Shown here: positions 8,440 through 17,351 of the stretch, piece after piece
Position numbering within the stretch: the first letter of the stretch is position 1
Layout: each line of letters begins with the position of its first letter
Assembly: GCA_024653485.1 (NCBI GenBank)
Contig: JANLFY010000012.1
Span: 1-64,000 of the forward strand
Direction of reading: 5' to 3'
Length of the DNA: 64,000 nucleotides
Source of the DNA: Bacillota bacterium
GTDB lineage: Bacteria; Bacillota; SHA-98; UBA4971
The notes under the pieces: model-generated
Database searches by the model: none
The model's input: the letters and a program-made list of their open reading frames with translations, nothing else
What the model was told of the DNA's origin: nothing
Position numbers and translations under genes: made by a program

Positions 8440-9852
8440 GTGGTCTACAGAGTCCTTATCGTTGACGACGAGCCCAACATGAGGGCCGTGCTTTCTGACG
8501 TGCTCACCGAGGAAGGATACGAGGTAGAGTCGGCGCGCGACGGCGCAGAGTGTATCGCGAAGGTCACTTCCGGAGACTTCCACGTAGTCGTGCTCGACCT
8601 CAAGCTCCCTGATGCGAACGGCATCGACGTCCTGCGCCAGATCAAGGAGCGTTCCCCAGAGAGCGTCGTCATCATGATAACCGCTTTTTCCTCGGTGGAC
8701 ACGGCCATCGAGGCCATGAAGTGCGGTGCCTATGACTACATAACGAAGCCGTTCAAGATCGACAACTTCAAAATGGTAGTGAGGAGCGCCTTGGAGCTTG
8801 GGGCGTCATTCTCTCGCGCCCCCCGTCGCCAATCCCTCAGGGCGGAGAGCGAGTTCGGGATGGTGGGCTCCACCCCCGAGATGCAGAGGGTCTTCAGGAT
8901 GATCGACGACATCGCGCCGACCAACGCGACGGTGCTTATCTACGGTGAGAGCGGAACCGGAAAGGAACTCCTCGCCAAGGCCATCCACAACTGCAGCCAC
9001 AGGGCGGACAAGCCTTTCGTCAAGGTGAACTGCGCTGCCGTTCCCGAGAGCTTGCTCGAATCCGAGCTCTTCGGGCACGAACGCGGCGCGTTCACGTCGG
9101 CCGTGACGAAGCGCCTAGGTCGCTTCGAGGTGGCAGACATGGGCACGATCTTCCTGGATGAAGTGGGCGAGATGAGCCCGGCCATGCAGGCGAAGTTACT
9201 TAGAGTCACGCAGGAGAAGGAGTTCGAACGCGTCGGAAGCTCGCAGACGATTCGCGTCGACGTGCGCATAATCGCCGCCACGAACCAAGACCTCAAGGAC
9301 AAGGTGGCGAAAGGTGAGTTCAGGGAGGACCTTTACTACCGTCTCAGCGTCATTCCCATTTACCTTCCGCCGCTGCGCGAACGAAAGGATGACATTCCTC
9401 TCCTTGTGAACAAGTTCGTGGCGCACTACAGTAAGACCATCGGGAGGAAGGTCACGCACGTCTCGGACAAGGCCATGAAGATGCTCGTGGACTACGATTG
9501 GCCGGGAAACGTGCGGGAGCTCGAGAACTGCATCGAGCGGGCGGTCATCTTCGCCAAGGGCCAGGTGATAGATGAGAGCAACCTCTATATAGGCAGCCCC
9601 GCGATAAACGCTCCTACGGCGCTATCGTGCCAGGGCGCGCACGCCAACGGAGGAACTGTCAACGCCGACTCGGAGGGAATCGACGCGTCTGTCGGGCCGG
9701 GCAGACCCCTTTCGATGCGAGAGGTCGAAAAGGCCCATATAGCGCGGGTGCTTCGCGAGACCAACAGCAACCGGACAGAGGCCGCGAGGATTCTCCAGAT
9801 CAGCCGGCGCACCTTGCTCAACAAGATCAAGGAGTACGGGATAGCGGAGTAG
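8440..9852 (+). CDS. Sigma-54-dependent NtrC-family response regulator
   Basis: Two-component activator of about 470 residues. The receiver domain spans 1-120, with acidic residues D9/D10 and phospho-acceptor D53 in VVVLDLKLPD. The AAA+ sigma-54 activation domain (about 150-380) has Walker A GESGTGKE near 169 and Walker B IFLDEVGE near 237. A Fis-type HTH lies near 425-468 (NRTEAARILQISRRTLLNKI). The sigma-54 contact loop reads GAFTSA instead of the usual GAFTGA. GTG 8440 has GGGGTGA 7 bases upstream; TTG 8434 is an alternative. It is followed by its likely kinase. Placement right after late flagellar genes suggests, but does not prove, a motility role. Confidence 0.92.
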   Translation: MVYRVLIVDDEPNMRAVLSDVLTEEGYEVESARDGAECIAKVTSGDFHVVVLDLKLPDANGIDVLRQIKERSPESVVIMITAFSSVDTAIEAMKCGAYDYITKPFKIDNFKMVVRSALELGASFSRAPRRQSLRAESEFGMVGSTPEMQRVFRMIDDIAPTNATVLIYGESGTGKELLAKAIHNCSHRADKPFVKVNCAAVPESLLESELFGHERGAFTSAVTKRLGRFEVADMGTIFLDEVGEMSPAMQAKLLRVTQEKEFERVGSSQTIRVDVRIIAATNQDLKDKVAKGEFREDLYYRLSVIPIYLPPLRERKDDIPLLVNKFVAHYSKTIGRKVTHVSDKAMKMLVDYDWPGNVRELENCIERAVIFAKGQVIDESNLYIGSPAINAPTALSCQGAHANGGTVNADSEGIDASVGPGRPLSMREVEKAHIARVLRETNSNRTEAARILQISRRTLLNKIKEYGIAE

Positions 9853-9956
9853 GGCCCCTTTGCGGAGGCCGCCGCCGAGACGCCCGCGGCGCCTGCCTGC
9901 ATGTCAAGGCCTTGCGGCGTCCGGATCATCGCACGACAGTCTGCGGGGTGTTTTGG

Positions 9957-11993
9957 GTGGGTAGCGCTTGGCTTGACGTGGCGCTTGCTGCGGTGAGCGC
10001 TGGGGCGCTCATGCTAGCCTACTTGGAAAGGCGCGCGGCACGGCGGAAGGTTGCCGAGGCCAGGGACCAGCTTTCCTCGATGCGCGAGTTCGTGTCGGGC
10101 CTCGCCGAGAACGACCTTGCCCTGCAGAAGGAGCTGGTGGCAGCAAACGCCGAGCTCAATAGGCGCGTCTTGCAGCTCGCCAGCCTCTTTGAGGTCGGCA
10201 AGGAACTCATGTCACTCCGACGACCTGATGAAGTGTTAGACCGCATCGCGGCGATCGCAGGCCGTCTCATCCCCTCCCAAGGATGTGCCATCCGCATATT
10301 GAGCCGAGATAGATCCCGCCTCGTACTGAAGGCCCATCACGGACTGTCCCCCGAGTTCGTAGAGAAAAGCGGGTCCGTGCCCGTCGACGCGGGCTCTCTC
10401 GGACAAGTCGTGCGGCTGGGCAAACCGCTGGCAGGCGTCGACGGCGCCGGCGAGGCGAGCACGCACTTCGAAGACATGGGGCGTGAGGGGATGACGTTCG
10501 CCCTTTCGGTGCCCCTGGCGGTGTGCGGTGAAGTGACCGGGGTCCTGACGGTCTACACCCCGAGCATCCACGAGCGTACGAGAGACGAGATCAGGTTCCT
10601 CACGATCCTCGCGGCGTACGCTTCGGCCGCCCTCGAGAATGCGGAGCTGTACGCTGACCTTGGACGAGCCAACAGGGAACTCTCAGCTCTGAAGGAGTAC
10701 AACGAAAGCATTATCGAGAGCCTGACGATCGGCCTTGCGGTCGTAGACAGGGACCTTGTCATCACCACGTGGAACGGGGGCATGGAGGCCATCACGGGGA
10801 TCTCGGCCGACCAAGCGCTCGGGAGGAAGTACTTCGAGGTTCTCCCCGAGCAGGCGGAGGCTGGCCTTGCGGACATCCTCGAGGAAGTGCTCGAAGAAGG
10901 AGAGACCTTGGAGAGCGACGAGATGCGTCAACACGCGCCGGACGGCAGGGAATACGTGGTCTCGTTCAGGGTGTGCCCGCTGGTGGGCACGCCGGACGGG
11001 CCGGCGCAATGCGATGACATCGCCTTCGCTGACGGCGCGAGCGCGGCTTCGTCGCCGGGCGCTCCTGTGACGGGCGCCATAATCGTGGCGGAGGACGTAA
11101 CCATGCGTGTGAGCTTGGGCGAGCGCCTGAGGAGGGCGGAGCGCCTCAAGGCGGTGGGGGAGTTCGCAGCGGGCGTTGCCCACGAGATCAATAATCCCAT
11201 AGGCATCATATCTGCGTGTGCGGAGCACCTGGCGGACAAGATCGCGAAAGGCGTCGACTCTCCCAGCGAGTACTTGAGATCTCTGAAGGCCATCGAGCAG
11301 GAGGCTGCAAGGTGCTCGGCCATCATAAAGAACCTCACGGTCTTCTCTCGCCACCAGGAGATGCACCTGCGGCCCACTGACGTGCGTTCAGTCGTTGAGG
11401 ACACGCTCTATCTCGTAGAGCGTCAGGCGGCGGCGTCCGGCGTAACAATAGAGGTGGAGGAGACAGAAGGAAGAAGACAAAGGGCGCAGCACGAGGAAGG
11501 AACGGGCCCCCGCCCGAAAGGAATAGGAGCGCGAACGACGAGCGGGGATGGCGATGTCCGTGGCGCGACCGATACGCCTGTGACGAGCCTCCCGCCAGTC
11601 CTCGCGGACGAGGCGCAGCTCAAGCAGGTGTTTTTGAATCTCGCCGTGAACGCCATACAGGCCATGCCGGATGGAGGGATGCTCAGGATCCGCTTCGGGT
11701 TCGACCAGGGCAGGAGGAGGGCCGGCGGGTGCCTTGGCCGTGAGGCGGACATGACAGGCAGGGGAAGAGGGTGTGTGTGGGTGGCGTTCGCGGACACCGG
11801 CTGCGGCATCCCCCGCAAGAATCTCCCCAAGATCTTCACGCCTTTCTTCACGACTCGAAGCACCGGCGTCGGCCTCGGGCTCGCCGTGAGCCACGGCATA
11901 GTGGAGGCCCACGGCGGCATGATCTCGGTGGAAAGCAAAGAAGGCGAAGGCAGCACTTTCACGGTATACCTGCCTGCGGCAAGGCACCATTGA
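9957..11993 (+). CDS. Sensor histidine kinase (GAF-PAS-HisKA-HATPase), partner of the regulator
   Basis: A 678-residue NtrB-like kinase. It has one N-terminal hydrophobic segment (about 7-25), a coiled coil, a GAF domain (about 75-225) and a PAS domain (about 245-370). The HisKA H-box GVAHEINNP is near residue 407 and the HATPase domain follows, with N-box NLAVNAIQAMPDGG, G1 DTGCGIP and G2 TGVGLGLAV. Two low-complexity stretches rich in Arg, Gly and Glu interrupt the region between HisKA and G1. GTG 9957 has GGGG 8 bases upstream; GTG 9948 is the alternative. With only one weak TM segment, the GAF and PAS domains probably sense a cytoplasmic signal. Confidence 0.9.
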   Translation: MGSAWLDVALAAVSAGALMLAYLERRAARRKVAEARDQLSSMREFVSGLAENDLALQKELVAANAELNRRVLQLASLFEVGKELMSLRRPDEVLDRIAAIAGRLIPSQGCAIRILSRDRSRLVLKAHHGLSPEFVEKSGSVPVDAGSLGQVVRLGKPLAGVDGAGEASTHFEDMGREGMTFALSVPLAVCGEVTGVLTVYTPSIHERTRDEIRFLTILAAYASAALENAELYADLGRANRELSALKEYNESIIESLTIGLAVVDRDLVITTWNGGMEAITGISADQALGRKYFEVLPEQAEAGLADILEEVLEEGETLESDEMRQHAPDGREYVVSFRVCPLVGTPDGPAQCDDIAFADGASAASSPGAPVTGAIIVAEDVTMRVSLGERLRRAERLKAVGEFAAGVAHEINNPIGIISACAEHLADKIAKGVDSPSEYLRSLKAIEQEAARCSAIIKNLTVFSRHQEMHLRPTDVRSVVEDTLYLVERQAAASGVTIEVEETEGRRQRAQHEEGTGPRPKGIGARTTSGDGDVRGATDTPVTSLPPVLADEAQLKQVFLNLAVNAIQAMPDGGMLRIRFGFDQGRRRAGGCLGREADMTGRGRGCVWVAFADTGCGIPRKNLPKIFTPFFTTRSTGVGLGLAVSHGIVEAHGGMISVESKEGEGSTFTVYLPAARHH

Positions 11994-12079
11994 CTAAGAT
12001 CACCCGATTGCCTCGGGCGGTCTTTCCCACACAGCCGCGGGCGGCGGTTCCAGGTGATGTCGAAGGTGGTGTCGATTCA

Positions 12080-13153
12080 ATGGTACAGGGAATTGGAAAT
12101 CCAGTCGAGGCTCTCTTGGAGGAATCTTGCGCTTCGGGCGAGATCCCGGGGGCTGCTTGGGTGTTCGGCAGACGCGACGGCGTGGCGGGAGTGGGAGCTT
12201 GTGGATTCGCGATAGTGAATCCCGAGAGGAGGCGGATGACGGTCGACACCGTGTTCGATCTCGCCTCCGTTACGAAGTGCGTCGCGACGGCTACCGGGGC
12301 CATGATCCTGATCGAGAGGGGAAGGATGCGCCTGGACGACGGGGTCAAGGAGTTCGTCCCTGAGTTCGGAGCAGCCGGCAAGGAGAGTGTCACGATCCGC
12401 CATCTCCTGACCCATACATCGGGGCTTCCCGCCTGGGCTGACCTCTACCTACACGCTTCGTCCCCCGCGGACATGATAGCGAGGATCTGCCGGATGCCTT
12501 TGGAGTACGAGCCGGGCAGCAGGGTGGTGTACAGCTGCCTCGGGTTCATAGTCCTCGGCGAGGTGGTGAGCAGAGTAGCCGGGCAGTCCCTGGACGCGTT
12601 CGTCAGAGCCGAGGTGTTCGCGCCCCTCGGGATGAGCGACACTTGTTTCAATCCGCCGGAAGGGATGAGAACCAGGATAGCTGCGACGGAGCACTGCAAG
12701 TGGCGCGGAAGGGTGCTCATCGGCGAAGTCCACGACGAGAACGCTTTCGCCATGGGAGGGGTAAGCGGCAACGCGGGGCTCTTCTCCACCGTGAGGGACT
12801 TGGCTGTGTTCTGCAGGATGTTCCTCGGGGAAGGGTCACTCGGCGGGGTGCGTGTGCTGTCGCCGGCTGCGGTGAGGGCAATGACGCGCGACTACACCGG
12901 TCACCGTCTGGGAGAGAGCCGGGGCCTCGGCTGGGTCGTCCGCGGAGAAGGGGCGCTGTCGTCCGCGGGCGATCTCATGTCGGCGAGGGCGTACGGTCAC
13001 ACGGGTTTCACCGGCACGTCGGTGTGGATAGACCCCGAGCTCGACGTATTCGCCGTGCTGCTCACGAACAGGGTGCATTTCGGCCGGTCGTGCGAAGCCC
13101 ATATCAAGCTCAGGCCGAGGTTTCACAACGCGGTGGTGGGCTTGTTGTGTTGA
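12080..13153 (+). CDS. Serine hydrolase, beta-lactamase/penicillin-binding-protein family (PF00144)
   Basis: Class C beta-lactamase-fold hydrolase, 357 residues, with no clear signal peptide from ATG 12080. The nucleophile motif is SVTK (in ASVTKCVA), the second motif is Tyr-containing YSC where YxN is usual, and the third is HTGFTG. The change at the second motif argues against true beta-lactamase activity. The stop overlaps the start of anmK by 7 bases, so they are translationally coupled. In Bacillota this pairing recurs in cell-wall recycling clusters, so a muropeptide or related ester/amide is a likely substrate (inference). Confidence 0.85.
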   Translation: MVQGIGNPVEALLEESCASGEIPGAAWVFGRRDGVAGVGACGFAIVNPERRRMTVDTVFDLASVTKCVATATGAMILIERGRMRLDDGVKEFVPEFGAAGKESVTIRHLLTHTSGLPAWADLYLHASSPADMIARICRMPLEYEPGSRVVYSCLGFIVLGEVVSRVAGQSLDAFVRAEVFAPLGMSDTCFNPPEGMRTRIAATEHCKWRGRVLIGEVHDENAFAMGGVSGNAGLFSTVRDLAVFCRMFLGEGSLGGVRVLSPAAVRAMTRDYTGHRLGESRGLGWVVRGEGALSSAGDLMSARAYGHTGFTGTSVWIDPELDVFAVLLTNRVHFGRSCEAHIKLRPRFHNAVVGLLC

Positions 13154-14427
13154 GGGTAGTCGGCCTGATGTCCGGCACATCTGCAGACGGCGTGGATGCG
13201 GCGCTCGTTGAGATACATGGGGCCGACCTGGGTGAACGCCGCTTCCACGTCACGAGCGGTACGGCGTGCGGTGCCGAGGCCGCAAAGGGCGATGGCGAGG
13301 ATCTCGGAGAACCTCGCATCGAGCTGGGGCGCGTAGTCTTCAAGAGGATACCCTACGCAGCGGACCTGCGCGCGCGCGTGCTCGCGATGGCGCGGCAGGG
13401 GGCAGCCAGCGTGGATGAGGTCTGTCGCATGAACTTCGTGCTCGGCGAGGTGTTTGCAGAGGCGGCGCTCGAGGTCATTGAGGCGGCGGGTCTTACGCCT
13501 GAGGACATTGACCTCATCGGCTCCCATGGCCAAACTGTCTACCACATCCCGGAGTTCGAGACGTGCTGCGGCGTGCGAACGAGGTCCACGCTTCAGATAG
13601 GCGAGTCCGCTGTGATCGCCGAGCGCACCGGCATAACCACGGTAGCGGACTTCCGTGTGCGTGATGTGGCCGCTGGGGGCCAAGGGGCGCCGCTTGTGCC
13701 GTATGCTGACTACGTGCTCTTCCGGGACGCACGGCGTTCGAGGATCATCCAGAACATCGGGGGTATCGCGAACCTCACGGCGCTTCGCGCCGGGTGCAGT
13801 CTCGGCGATGTGTTCGCGTTCGATACGGGACCCGGCAACATGGTCATCGACGGGGTCGTATCCATAATCACGGAGGGACGGCAGGCGTTCGACAGGGATG
13901 GCAGGATGGCGGCATCCGGACATGTGAACGCGGAGCTTCTCGCCTGGGCGCTGTCTCACCCGTTCTTCGAGAAGGACCCTCCGAAGACCACCGGCCGCGA
14001 GGAGTTCGGGGCGCAGTATGCGGAGGAGATGATGAAAAGGTCGACTGCCCTAGCGGTCCCGAGCGAGGATGTCGTTGCCACGGCGACGGCGCTCACGGCC
14101 GAGTCCATAGCGGCAAGCTACGCAAGATGGGTGATCCCGAAGTGGGGGCGGGGCGTGGACGAGGTCATAGTCGGCGGAGGAGGCGCTTTCAACCCGACCC
14201 TCCTCGCCATGCTGCGCCGGCGCCTTCCCGGGGTCACGGTCCTCACCCATGAGGACGTGGGAATCTCCAGCGACGCAAAGGAGGCCATTGCGTTCGCGAT
14301 CCTCGCGTGCGAGACTGTGTGGGGACGACGCACGAACGTCCCAGGGGCTACCGGCGCTCGACGCCGCGTCGTGCTCGGCAAGATCGTGCCCGGCCGGGCA
14401 TGGCGCGCGTTCGAGCTGGAGCGGTGA
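13147..14427 (+). CDS. anmK: Anhydro-N-acetylmuramic acid kinase
   Basis: AnmK hydrolyses and phosphorylates 1,6-anhydro-MurNAc to MurNAc-6-phosphate in peptidoglycan recycling. The 426-residue protein opens with GLMSGTSADGVDAALVEI and carries DLIGSHGQTVYH, the ATP-fold motif FDTGPGNMVID and a C-terminal GGGGAFNPTL. The family is usually 370-390 residues. The excess is an insertion near residues 30-60 rich in Gly/Glu/Asp plus a short C-terminal tail. GTG 13147 (or TTG 13150) overlaps the upstream hydrolase stop. No MurQ etherase is visible here; it would be needed to go on to GlcNAc-6-P. Confidence 0.95.
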   Translation: MLRVVGLMSGTSADGVDAALVEIHGADLGERRFHVTSGTACGAEAAKGDGEDLGEPRIELGRVVFKRIPYAADLRARVLAMARQGAASVDEVCRMNFVLGEVFAEAALEVIEAAGLTPEDIDLIGSHGQTVYHIPEFETCCGVRTRSTLQIGESAVIAERTGITTVADFRVRDVAAGGQGAPLVPYADYVLFRDARRSRIIQNIGGIANLTALRAGCSLGDVFAFDTGPGNMVIDGVVSIITEGRQAFDRDGRMAASGHVNAELLAWALSHPFFEKDPPKTTGREEFGAQYAEEMMKRSTALAVPSEDVVATATALTAESIAASYARWVIPKWGRGVDEVIVGGGGAFNPTLLAMLRRRLPGVTVLTHEDVGISSDAKEAIAFAILACETVWGRRTNVPGATGARRRVVLGKIVPGRAWRAFELER

Positions 14428-14660
14428 GAGGTGCGATCACGGTGGCGCGGCGGTCGGCGGCGGCACGGTAGCGCGGAGTCATGACCGCGTGGTGGTGGTG
14501 CCGAGAACAAGGCATAGTTGCAGGATTGACTCGACGGGGAAAGAATAACCACGAGAGTCGCTTGGGATGGAGTCCGCGGGGCGGCTTTGGCAGGGCGTCT
14601 CGCAGCACCATTCGTGCCCCAAGCGGAATGCGCGCGGAATGGAGGAGGCTAAGCATAATA

Positions 14661-16106
14661 GTGGACACGCATGCATCGCCGGGCAAGTTCGTCATGCCAA
14701 CGTCGGAGGAGCTTGCCGCGCGGTCGGACGAGGATATCGAAAGCACTCTTGCGAGGGCTGCACGGGAAATGAAGGCAGCCGCCGTGCCGGGCCTCGAGCG
14801 GCTCGCGGCGGCCGGTGATCCTCGTGTCATTCTGGCGGCGGTCCGCGCCCTCGGCGAGGTTCGAGACGCTTGTGCTGCTGAGGCGCTCGCAAGGATAAAG
14901 GACGGGGCCGGCGACAAGAGCGTGCGGAAGGAGGCAGGGCGATCCCTGCAAAGGCTCAAGTCAGCGGGGATCAACCCGGCGCCGGTTCCTCAAGGCGCTG
15001 CCCGGCATGCTCCGGCGATTTCCATGCCTGCGGGGAAAGTGGAGAGCGCGTTCGCCGGGTACTACGATCGGGAGGGCACTCGTTTGCTCGCCACCCAGGT
15101 GTGGTCCCCCGCAAGGGGTAGAACCCTGATCGTGTGGGCGTTGAACGAGGAATCAGGGGTGGAGGACTGCCGGGTGTTTCACGGGAGCAAGCGTGCTCTG
15201 CGCGAGTGGGCGCGCGACCACATGAAGGACATGAGGCTTGTGGAGATCGACGTGGAGCACGCGAGATTCCTGATGAAAGAGGCAGCTGACGCCGGACGCA
15301 GGGCCGGAAAGGAGATGCCTCGAGGATACGCGGTGTACAGTGAGGCGGTCAGGAACATGCCCGCGCCTCCAACGCGCCCGATCGTCTATGAGAGGCTGGA
15401 AGTCGACGGGATAAGGAATGATGCGTCGGCGCTCCGTGCCTCCCGCCGTCTCCTGGGCCTATCGTTCGCGTGCCCTTGGGACTTGGGCGAGGCGGCGAGG
15501 CCGTTCAGGGAGAGGATTATCGGCATCGCCAAGAGCGTCATCTATACGAGCCCAGCCGTCCGGAGCGAGCGGGTGCGGGCCACAGTCGACGAAGCCGCCG
15601 CAGCCATGTTCACGCCGGAGGTGGCGGAAAGGTACCGGAGGCGCCTGGAGGAAACGGCGTACCTGCTCCTTCTCGAAGGCAGAGTCAGGCCGGCGCGTTC
15701 CGCGCTCGCCGCCGCCCTTGCCATCGCCGATGGCAAGCCCCTCAGTGAGATGCCTTTTGTCCAGGCGCTGGTGGAGAAGAGCATTGGGGTCGCCAGGAGA
15801 GGGGCACGCGAAGAGGCCAGGCTTCGAAGGCTAAGGGCCGAGCGCGAGCGGCACCGTTTGGTCAGGCCTGCCTTCGAGCCCGAGAGCGCGGAAGACGACG
15901 ACGAGGCCTTGTTCGGAGGCGAAGAAGGCGCTTGGGAGATCGGACCGGGCCCGGAATGGGAAGGAAGCTCTCGCGAGGAAGACGATGACCACTGGCGTGA
16001 TGATACCGCCGCCGAGAGCGGCGAACTTGGCGACCGAGGCGATGGTCAAAGTGACGGCGGCCGCTCGATCATCATAGATCCACGCAACCCGCGCCCGCTG
16101 CGGTGA
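14661..16106 (+). CDS. Uncharacterised HEAT-like repeat protein with acidic C-terminus
   Basis: I do not recognise a named family. The 481-residue soluble protein starts with helical pairs near 20-95 (LERLAAAGDPRVILAAVRAL then a second ALARIKDG unit) that read as one or two HEAT-like repeats. A long Arg/Glu-rich mixed region follows, with a Trp-containing segment (WALNEESGVEDCRVF). Residues 400-470 form a strongly acidic tail dense in Asp/Glu. GTG 14661 has a GGAGGAGG run about 12 bases upstream; ATG 14694 is the alternative. It lies alone between anmK and yjjX. HEAT-like folds usually mediate protein contacts, but no partner can be named. Confidence 0.6.
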   Translation: MDTHASPGKFVMPTSEELAARSDEDIESTLARAAREMKAAAVPGLERLAAAGDPRVILAAVRALGEVRDACAAEALARIKDGAGDKSVRKEAGRSLQRLKSAGINPAPVPQGAARHAPAISMPAGKVESAFAGYYDREGTRLLATQVWSPARGRTLIVWALNEESGVEDCRVFHGSKRALREWARDHMKDMRLVEIDVEHARFLMKEAADAGRRAGKEMPRGYAVYSEAVRNMPAPPTRPIVYERLEVDGIRNDASALRASRRLLGLSFACPWDLGEAARPFRERIIGIAKSVIYTSPAVRSERVRATVDEAAAAMFTPEVAERYRRRLEETAYLLLLEGRVRPARSALAAALAIADGKPLSEMPFVQALVEKSIGVARRGAREEARLRRLRAERERHRLVRPAFEPESAEDDDEALFGGEEGAWEIGPGPEWEGSSREEDDDHWRDDTAAESGELGDRGDGQSDGGRSIIIDPRNPRPLR

Positions 16107-16190
16107 GATGGGATGGCGAGACTGGGTGACCGTGGGTCACCATGGTTCGGAGCTTCTTGTTGGGGCTCTTGTGTGGGAGGGAACCACTGC

Positions 16191-16748
16191 GTGAAGGTGG
16201 TAGTCGGGTCCACGAACCCCGTGAAAGTCCGGGCGGTGCGCAGAGTGTTCGCCCGAGCTTTTCGTGGCGACGATGTTGAAATCGAAGGAATGAGCGTGGA
16301 TGCGGGCCTGCCGGATCAGCCATTGGGCGATGGTGAGACCCGCCGGTGTGCGGTGGCCCGTGCAGTGCATGTGCTCAAGACCACGGACGCCGACGTAGGG
16401 ATCGGATTGGAGGGTGGAGTCGCCTTTGAGGATGACGCCGAGGGCGGAGGGAGCAGCGAGGCCTATCTCATAGGATGGTGCGCCATAGCAACGAGGGACG
16501 GGACTCTGTCGGTCGCGCGCGGCGCGTCGATGCCTCTTCCCCCCGCCGTTGGGCGAGAGGTTGCGGCGGGTAGGGAGCTCGGGCCGGTCATGGACGAGCT
16601 CACCGGGGTCCACAACTCCAAGCAAAAGCTCGGGGCGGTCGGGTACTTCACATGTGGTTTGCTGCCGCGCGAGAAGTCGTGGGAGTACACGATAACCTGT
16701 GCCATGGTCAAGTTGCTCCGTCCCGATCACTACTCCGAGAGAGCATAA
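16191..16748 (+). CDS. yjjX: Inosine/xanthosine triphosphatase (YjjX family NTPase)
   Basis: House-cleaning enzyme that hydrolyses non-canonical purine triphosphates (ITP/XTP). The 185-residue protein shows the Maf/HAM1-like opening VVVGSTNPVKVRAVRRVF, then DQPLGDGETRRCAVARA, GIGLEGGV and the C-terminal TGVHNSKQKLGAVGYFTCGLL typical of YjjX. GTG 16191 is set by a GGGAGGG SD 9 bases upstream. An acidic/Gly insertion (about residues 84-93) enlarges the loop after the GLEGGV strand. It is followed 42 bases later by the DUF1540 gene. Confidence 0.9.
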   Translation: MKVVVGSTNPVKVRAVRRVFARAFRGDDVEIEGMSVDAGLPDQPLGDGETRRCAVARAVHVLKTTDADVGIGLEGGVAFEDDAEGGGSSEAYLIGWCAIATRDGTLSVARGASMPLPPAVGREVAAGRELGPVMDELTGVHNSKQKLGAVGYFTCGLLPREKSWEYTITCAMVKLLRPDHYSERA

Positions 16749-16790
16749 AATCTCATTACCGTGGCACCCTTTTGGGTGGAGGTGATGAGG

Positions 16791-17105
16791 ATGGGCAAGA
16801 TAACAGGGGTGAAGTGCACGGTAAACGAGTGCGTGTACTGGGGCTCGGGCGATGTTTGCGAGGCCGACGCCATAGAAGTGAACAGGAACCCTGCCCAGCG
16901 TGGCTCGGCCAGAGGCGCCGGCATGGAGGTAGGACGGATAGGTGAACGCGCCGGAGCACGCGGTGCGGCTAGGGGTGCCGATGTGGAGGCAGGCAGGATA
17001 GGCGAACGTGGTGAGACTCTGGGCGAGGGAAGATTCGCGGCCTTCTCGTCTGAACACACCATGTGCAAGACGTTCAAGCCCAGGGCAACCGGGTACAGCC
17101 GGTGA
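16791..17105 (+). CDS. DUF1540 cysteine-rich protein with internal duplication
   Basis: A 104-residue protein with the DUF1540 arrangement: GVKCTVNECVYW (Cys 9, 14), Cys 23 and a final Cys near residue 95 in HTMCKTF. Such small four-Cys domains probably bind a metal; their role is unknown although they are common in spore formers. Between Cys 23 and the last Cys the protein holds two copies of a 20-residue unit (39-58 and 59-78), each with GRIGER, that ordinary DUF1540 proteins lack. ATG 16791 has GGAGGTG 7 bases away. A terminator hairpin follows. Confidence 0.8.
   Translation: MGKITGVKCTVNECVYWGSGDVCEADAIEVNRNPAQRGSARGAGMEVGRIGERAGARGAARGADVEAGRIGERGETLGEGRFAAFSSEHTMCKTFKPRATGYSR
16905..17024 (+). 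repeat. 60-bp tandem duplication inside the DUF1540 gene
   Basis: Two adjacent 60-base units, in frame, encode diverged 20-residue copies sharing RGA, a Glu and GRIGER. The drift between copies implies the duplication is not recent. Confidence 0.8.
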
Positions 17106-17149
17106 CCTTCCTCCTTCCCGGTGACATGGACGGCACACTGGTTCCTCCG

Positions 17150-17172
17150 GCCGGGCGCGTCTCGCGCCCGGC
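17150..17172 (+). terminator. Hairpin terminator after yjjX-DUF1540
   Basis: GCCGGGCGCG, loop TCT, CGCGCCCGGC: a perfect 10-bp stem, 44 bases after the DUF1540 stop. Only a weak GTGTTT follows, so termination may be partial. Confidence 0.65.
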
Positions 17173-17282
17173 TCGCGTGTTTCGCCCGATGCGGCCTCCG
17201 TCATCCAATGGACCTCGTGCCAAACCCCTCTCCTCTTCTCTTCGGGGCCTTCGGGTATTCGGGGCCGCCCCGGTCTCCGTCG

Positions 17283-17311
17283 TTGACATGCCCAGTGGTC
17301 AGGAATATAAT
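17283..17311 (+). promoter_or_regulatory. Consensus sigma-A promoter for speE
   Basis: TTGACA (17283-17288), 17 bases, TATAAT (17306-17311): a perfect match in both boxes and spacing. Predicted start about 17318, giving a leader of about 34 bases before TTG 17352. Confidence 0.92.
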
Positions 17312-17351
17312 AGCTGCGCAGGAAAACCAAACCCGAAAGGGAGGCCGTGAG

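Noticed and set aside
12080-13153. Antibiotic resistance beta-lactamase
   Set aside because: The fold is right but the second motif is altered and no secretion signal is seen; linkage to anmK argues for cell-wall recycling.
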